Assembly (NCBI GenBank): GCA_028274465.1
Contig: CM051456.1
Span: 63,536,753-63,600,752 of the forward strand
Direction: 5' to 3'
DNA length: 64,000 nucleotides
From: Plantago ovata
Lineage: Eukaryota; Streptophyta; Magnoliopsida; Lamiales; Plantaginaceae
Position numbers and translations under genes: made by a program. Below the pieces are notes generated by a model that did not search any database, was not told the origin of the DNA, and saw nothing but the letters and a program-made list of their open reading frames with translations. Shown here one piece after another: positions 60,163-64,000 of the stretch (its first letter is position 1; each line of letters starts with the position of its first letter).

Positions 60163-61502
60163 TTCCCTTGGTTATTTTTTAGATTTAGATTTTATTGGTT
60201 TTGTTAATTTTAGTTTTTAGGGAATCATGGACTTGCTTGAGAAGATACGGAGAGGAGCCAAGGATGGTTCCCAAGATGCGAGGAGTACTGGAAAGGATGC
60301 ACAAGATTCGTTTCCATTTGATAATGGATAACATTAGTGGTAATGGTTGCATGTAGTTTAGTTTTATCACTTTCTTGCATTGCATGCATATCATTGTTTT
60401 TTATTTTATATTTTCGTATGTTTTTGGTGATAAAATAGGTTTTAAGATGATAATTTTGCGTTTCATGAGGAAAAAGGCATTTCCAGGGGTCTGGAGATGC
60501 CAGGCGAACCGCCCCCCATGTGGGGCGATTCGCTTGGCAAGTCCAGGCTACCTGGGGCGTTCTGGACGCCCCAGGCGAATCGCCCCCCACCTTGGGCGGT
60601 TCGCCCCGGGTGTCCAGAAACCCGGAGCATTCTGGACGCCCCAGGCGGCTCGCCCCCCACCTGGGGCGGTTCGCCCCGGGTGTCCAGAAACCCGGAGGTC
60701 CGGATTTTCGTTCGCAACCCCATTTTTCTCCTATTATGCTAAATTATTGATCTTTTTACCTCTTTTTTATCGCCCGTTTTGGTTTCTCACGAGTTTCCTT
60801 GAGTCATATAGGTTACAGGTACAAGTTAGCTCTCACCTTAAATCCACTTTCGACGTTGGGGACGAGCGACGACGTTCAGGTTTGGGGTGGGGGGTTATCG
60901 CTGGCTATCTCTATATTTGTTTTGCTTATGTTAAACTCGTGAAACCTTTTGTTTGCATTTGCATTTGCACGTTTACCGCTTTCTTAGTATTTAGTTGCAT
61001 GCACTACATTCATCCTAGTATAGTTTTGCATGTTTTTGTGTGGAGTTTATTGCCAAATTTTTTGAACTTTTTTATTGGGTAGATTAACTAGTTATGACCT
61101 TTGACCATGCATTTCATCTCTATGAATTTGTTTGAGGTTTTTCTCGCTTCGCTTGTCACATTTATATATGCACTTAGTTAAGCTTGGTAGTCTCGACATC
61201 TCTTAGTGGTGTTTTCTCTACTGCGGTTCACGAAGGCCTTTATAATAAGATGATGCATGTTAGAGTCTTGTGGTTGTTTTCCCGTGTAATTATGTACCTA
61301 AGAGGCAACAAGTATTCACCTTGCTTTGAGATTGCTAAATGCCTTGGAAGGAGGTAGTGTGAGATTGTGTGATCCTTTGTTTGAAACCTATTCTAACGAA
61401 TAGGTTTGGGGAGGGGGTTATGCTGTCATTATGACTTGTTTTTCGATTTTGAGTGTTGTGAGTTTGTTTTCCTTTTTCGTAAAGTTTGTGCTCCAACCTA
61501 TT
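60163..61502 (+). other. 3' non-coding region of copy 3
   Basis: 60487-60697 is CpG-dense with inverted repeats and a 70-bp direct repeat (60558-60627 and 60628-60697, about four differences). From about 60940 it follows the 3' non-coding region of copy 2, including one degraded stem-loop at 61386. Long frames across the CpG block are by-products of its repeats. Confidence 0.6.
60558..60697. repeat. 70-bp tandem duplication in the CpG block
   Basis: Two head-to-tail copies of TCTGGACGCCCCAGGCG...GTGTCCAGAAACCCGGAG; each also holds an internal inverted pair TCTGGAC/GTCCAGA. Confidence 0.85.
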
Positions 61503-61513
61503 CCTTTGTGGCA

Positions 61514-62670
61514 TGGTTCCAACAAACACCTATTAGTACCTCGTACAACAAAACAAATTTATGCATATGCAAATGCAAGAGTGAAACGCACGAGTGATAA
61601 CAACAACAATCGAACTCCTCAAAACCTCCATGTCTAGTCTAGCTACTTCTAGAACTAAAAAGCAACATACCAACATATCGAAGACATGTAACATATCACA
61701 TTAAGCTCTTGCTAGACAACAAATAGCCTTAAATCATAAGGCTCAATTCATACCATAGTAGCAAAAATTCTAGCATCATAAATCCTCAACCTCATCAATC
61801 ATGCATTCTACCATCATGCCCATCATTATCACATCAATAAACATAACCTTAAACATGGAATGGAAGGAAAAGAAGCATTGCACCTTAAGACATAGACATC
61901 TAGTAGGCAAAATTCTCAAACCAACAAACCAAGCATGATTGAGCATGCAATTGATAGTGAATAACGTTTCTAATCACAAAAACAACCAACCCATACATCA
62001 TATAAGCTTCATTGAAGCATAAATCAGAAAACCCCCAAATTTGAAAAATTAGGGTTCATGTGAAGATACCTCAAATCTGGAAAACGAATGCACTAGGGTG
62101 AAAGTTGTTCGGATGAAAAGAAAGAGCACGTAATGGGCTTCGATTGAAGCTAAAGGACACAAAATTTGGTGGAAGATTGAAGGTTTTATGAAATATTGAA
62201 GAAATTTTGATTTTTTGGGAATTTTAGGAGTAAGAGAGTGAAGTAGATGGAAAAATGAGGAAGAAGGGGGTTTCTCCCATTTTTCTACTTCTAGGTATCG
62301 CGGGGCAAGTCGTCCCGTGTGTGGGGCGATTCGCCCCGTGTGGGGCGAATCGCCCCACATGGCCAGAGAGCGCTCTCTGGCCATGTGGGGCGATTCGCCC
62401 CCCACCTCCAGAGGTGGGGAGATCAATTTTTTCGAAAAAACTCAGTTTTTAATCCCCGAAAACCATTTTACTCATAAAAACACTCGAAAAAGTTCACTCA
62501 AACATAAACATAAGCACAAACGACACAGAGACGAACAAATTCACATAAGAAAAGCAAATTGTTGAATGTATGAATGCATGCAAAAAAGCGGTAAAAAAGC
62601 GATAAAAACTCCGGGTTGCCTCCCGGATAGCGCCATTGTTTATAGTCTTTGACTCGACCTCTTCTTGCTC
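61514..62670 (-). other. Spacer downstream of the protease in copy 4
   Basis: Non-coding equivalent of 31347-32475 in copy 1. It contains the 60-bp perfect palindrome (62342-62401) and the GGGAGGCAACCCGG motif near 62610. Confidence 0.6.
62342..62401. repeat. Perfect 60-bp palindrome
   Basis: The left arm 62342-62371 starts GGGGCGAATCGCCCC and ends AGAGAGC. The right arm 62372-62401 is its exact reverse complement with no spacer. The ends each contain the family's GGGGCGAATCGCCCC motif. Confidence 0.9.
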
Positions 62671-64000
62671 TTAGGTCTTCTTCTTGAGGGTACTAGACTT
62701 CCCCTTGATGGATCTCCTCCTCATGCCACAAACCTGTGAATGAGAATGAACATAGACAGCAAGACCAAAGTAGTTAATTGTGTGAGAAGCATTGAAGTGA
62801 ATATTTGGATCAGATATGGGTCGCAACATATGTCGCTTGTCATCCACCTCAATGGTGCAAGTTCTTCGATAGATGTCTATCACGGAGCGTAGTTTAGTCA
62901 AGAACGTTCGCCCCAAGAGTACAACATCCCCCATCCCAGGTGTAGACGCCGCCATAACTACAAAGTTGGTGTACACAGAATCTTCACCAATCCTAACCAA
63001 TACGTTCTTCACAACGCCTTCGGGTCTTACAAAGGATCCATCCGCCAACTGCACAATAGCCTTATGCTCAGATAGTTTTCCAAGGCTACTCTTCTCAAAC
63101 ACATTCATTGGGAGCACATTAGAGTAAGATCCCGTATCTAGTGTAGCACGAACATCTTCAAGTTCGCCAATCCTGACCTTAACATCGAAACTTTGAGGGA
63201 TTGGCTCGGGATCCTCTTGTTCCTCTTCACTCTCATCAGAACCAAGGTCCTTCTCTTCTTCCTTGGCTAGTGGGGGTTCTTCATCCTTGCAACGCTCACA
63301 TTTAGCAACCTTCTTGATGGTGATTTCAACAGCAAGATCACCCACCAAGGTAATGGACATAGACTTCTCAGTGTTGCTAGGCAACTTCCCTTGCTCCCTA
63401 CTTGCTCCACGGTCAATCAACTCTTGCAACTTTTGATGGGCAAGCCTAGTGCTCTCTTCCAATCGATCAAGCCTCGCCCTAGTCTTCTCAGAATCTTCTT
63501 CATAACGCTTAAGAAAACTTTGGGTGTGATCAACCATCTTTTACAAGTTCTCCATGAGTAGAGCTGTCTTCGACTTCGGTTGCTCTATCGTAGCGGGATT
63601 TTTGCAGTGATCATTACCATAGTTAAGCCTACTACGGTCTTGGATAGGGCCATAAGTTTGGCTAGCCGGTGCATATCCTTGATTGTTTCGGAACCCTCTT
63701 CTCCAAAATCCACCTCGAGGATTCCTACGATCTTGTCCGTAGCTAGCTTCTTGAGTACCGAATTCCGTAGCAAAGGCTTCCTCTTCGCCTCCTTGAACCC
63801 AATTGCCATCATCATATGCAAGATCCGATGTACACATATGAGCTCCATGCCCATAGTTCTTGCATATTCGGCAAACTTCATTCGACACAGATGTTCCAGT
63901 GGCGCTTTTGAGGACTTGTTTCAACTCGCTGGTAAAGCACTCGAATCGATCCCCATTCCCCCCATACATAGGGGCCTCTTGAGTAGGTGGAGCTTCAGGT
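62671..64000 (-). pseudogene. gag tail and protease of copy 4
   Basis: 63969-63541 is the Gag tail with CRICKNYGHGAHMC, and gag runs on beyond the edge. A TAA at 63541-63543 replaces the CAA of copies 1 and 2. 63537-62671 continues the same frame: coiled-coil-like tail, then the retropepsin with intact LDTGSYSNVLP, VQLADGSFVRPEG and VLLGRTFL, ending at 62671. Here Gag tail and protease are joined without the stop of copy 1, which shows that gag-protease is one polyprotein in this family. Confidence 0.85.

Larger units (their letters stand above)
57886..61502 (+). mobile_element. Athila-like element with short gag, copy 3 (3' truncated)
   Basis: A TGATGAACG start directly after ATTAC in RepHel, LTR to 59092, tRNA-Asp primer site, a 246-codon gag-like ORF unlike that of copies 1, 2 and 4, a CpG palindrome block, and a 3' non-coding region (60940-61502) matching copy 2. 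It ends without a 3' LTR at 61502, inside the second stem-loop region, where it meets copy 4 in opposite orientation. Confidence 0.8.
61503..64000 (-). mobile_element. Athila-like gag-protease element, copy 4 (partial)
   Basis: Matches copy 1 from about 31341 to 33900 in the same order on the minus strand: spacer, CpG block, protease, gag tail. Its 3' part is cut at about 61503-61513 where it meets copy 3, so the extra ORF and 3' LTR are absent. Its 5' part runs off the right edge. Confidence 0.8.

Noticed and set aside
60375..61082. 235-codon ORF over the CpG block (and 60463-60750 frames)
   Set aside because: Long frames on both strands arise because the GC-rich repeat lacks stops; they do not match between copies.

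Overview
The window is repetitive plant (angiosperm) DNA: I recognise no ordinary host gene, and almost every base belongs to transposable elements inserted into one another. Plant origin is shown by a Sirevirus-type Ty1/copia element, Tat- and Athila-type Ty3/gypsy elements, a plant L1-type LINE with a zinc-knuckle ORF1, and a Helitron carrying an RPA-like gene beside its Rep/helicase gene. Introns are short, AT-rich and GT-AG. The species cannot be read from the sequence.

Layout. (1) 1-14763, minus strand: a Sirevirus-type copia element with 5' LTR (13081-14763), tRNA-Met primer site, gag, pol, then a second transcription unit with its own TATA box and an open frame of at least 1619 codons that runs off the left edge. 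A 100-N gap (6017-6116) sits in a falsely duplicated 1.3-kb stretch. (2) 14764-19301, plus strand: an Athila-like gag-protease element (copy 2), split in its leader by the Sirevirus. (3) 19302-27307 and 36006-36959, minus strand: a decayed Tat-lineage gypsy element with dual RNase H, integrase and an antisense ORF with introns. Copy 2 sits in its antisense ORF, and another Athila-like element (copy 1, 27308-36005) sits in its gag with a perfect 5-bp target duplication, AAGAG. (4) 36960-39413: a frameshifted minus-strand gene of the type found with plant Ulp1/MULE proteins. (5) 40789-57885: a probable Helitron with four tRNA-like repeats, a duplicated exon, an RPA70-like gene and the N-terminal half of RepHel. 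A 4.7-kb LINE (43636-48380) is inserted in it with a target duplication. (6) 57886-61502, plus strand: a third relative (copy 3) that interrupts RepHel. It has a different short gag but the same LTR and primer site. (7) 61503-64000, minus strand: copy 4, joined head-on to copy 3 and running off the right edge.

Insertion order inferred from nesting: Tat first, then copies 1 and 2 into it, then the Sirevirus into copy 2; the Helitron before the LINE and copy 3. The Athila-like copies encode Gag and a retropepsin, plus in copy 1 a plant-transposon-protein-like ORF, but no reverse transcriptase, RNase H or integrase, so they would need enzymes in trans. The most unusual signals are: a heptamer, TTGCTGA/TCAGCAA, found about 89 times in the Sirevirus across gag, pol, the extra ORF and the LTR; the giant extra ORF with its own promoter; CpG-rich palindromic modules just upstream of the TATA boxes of the Athila-like LTRs, including a perfect 60-bp palindrome in copy 4; and repeated tRNA-like units in the Helitron.
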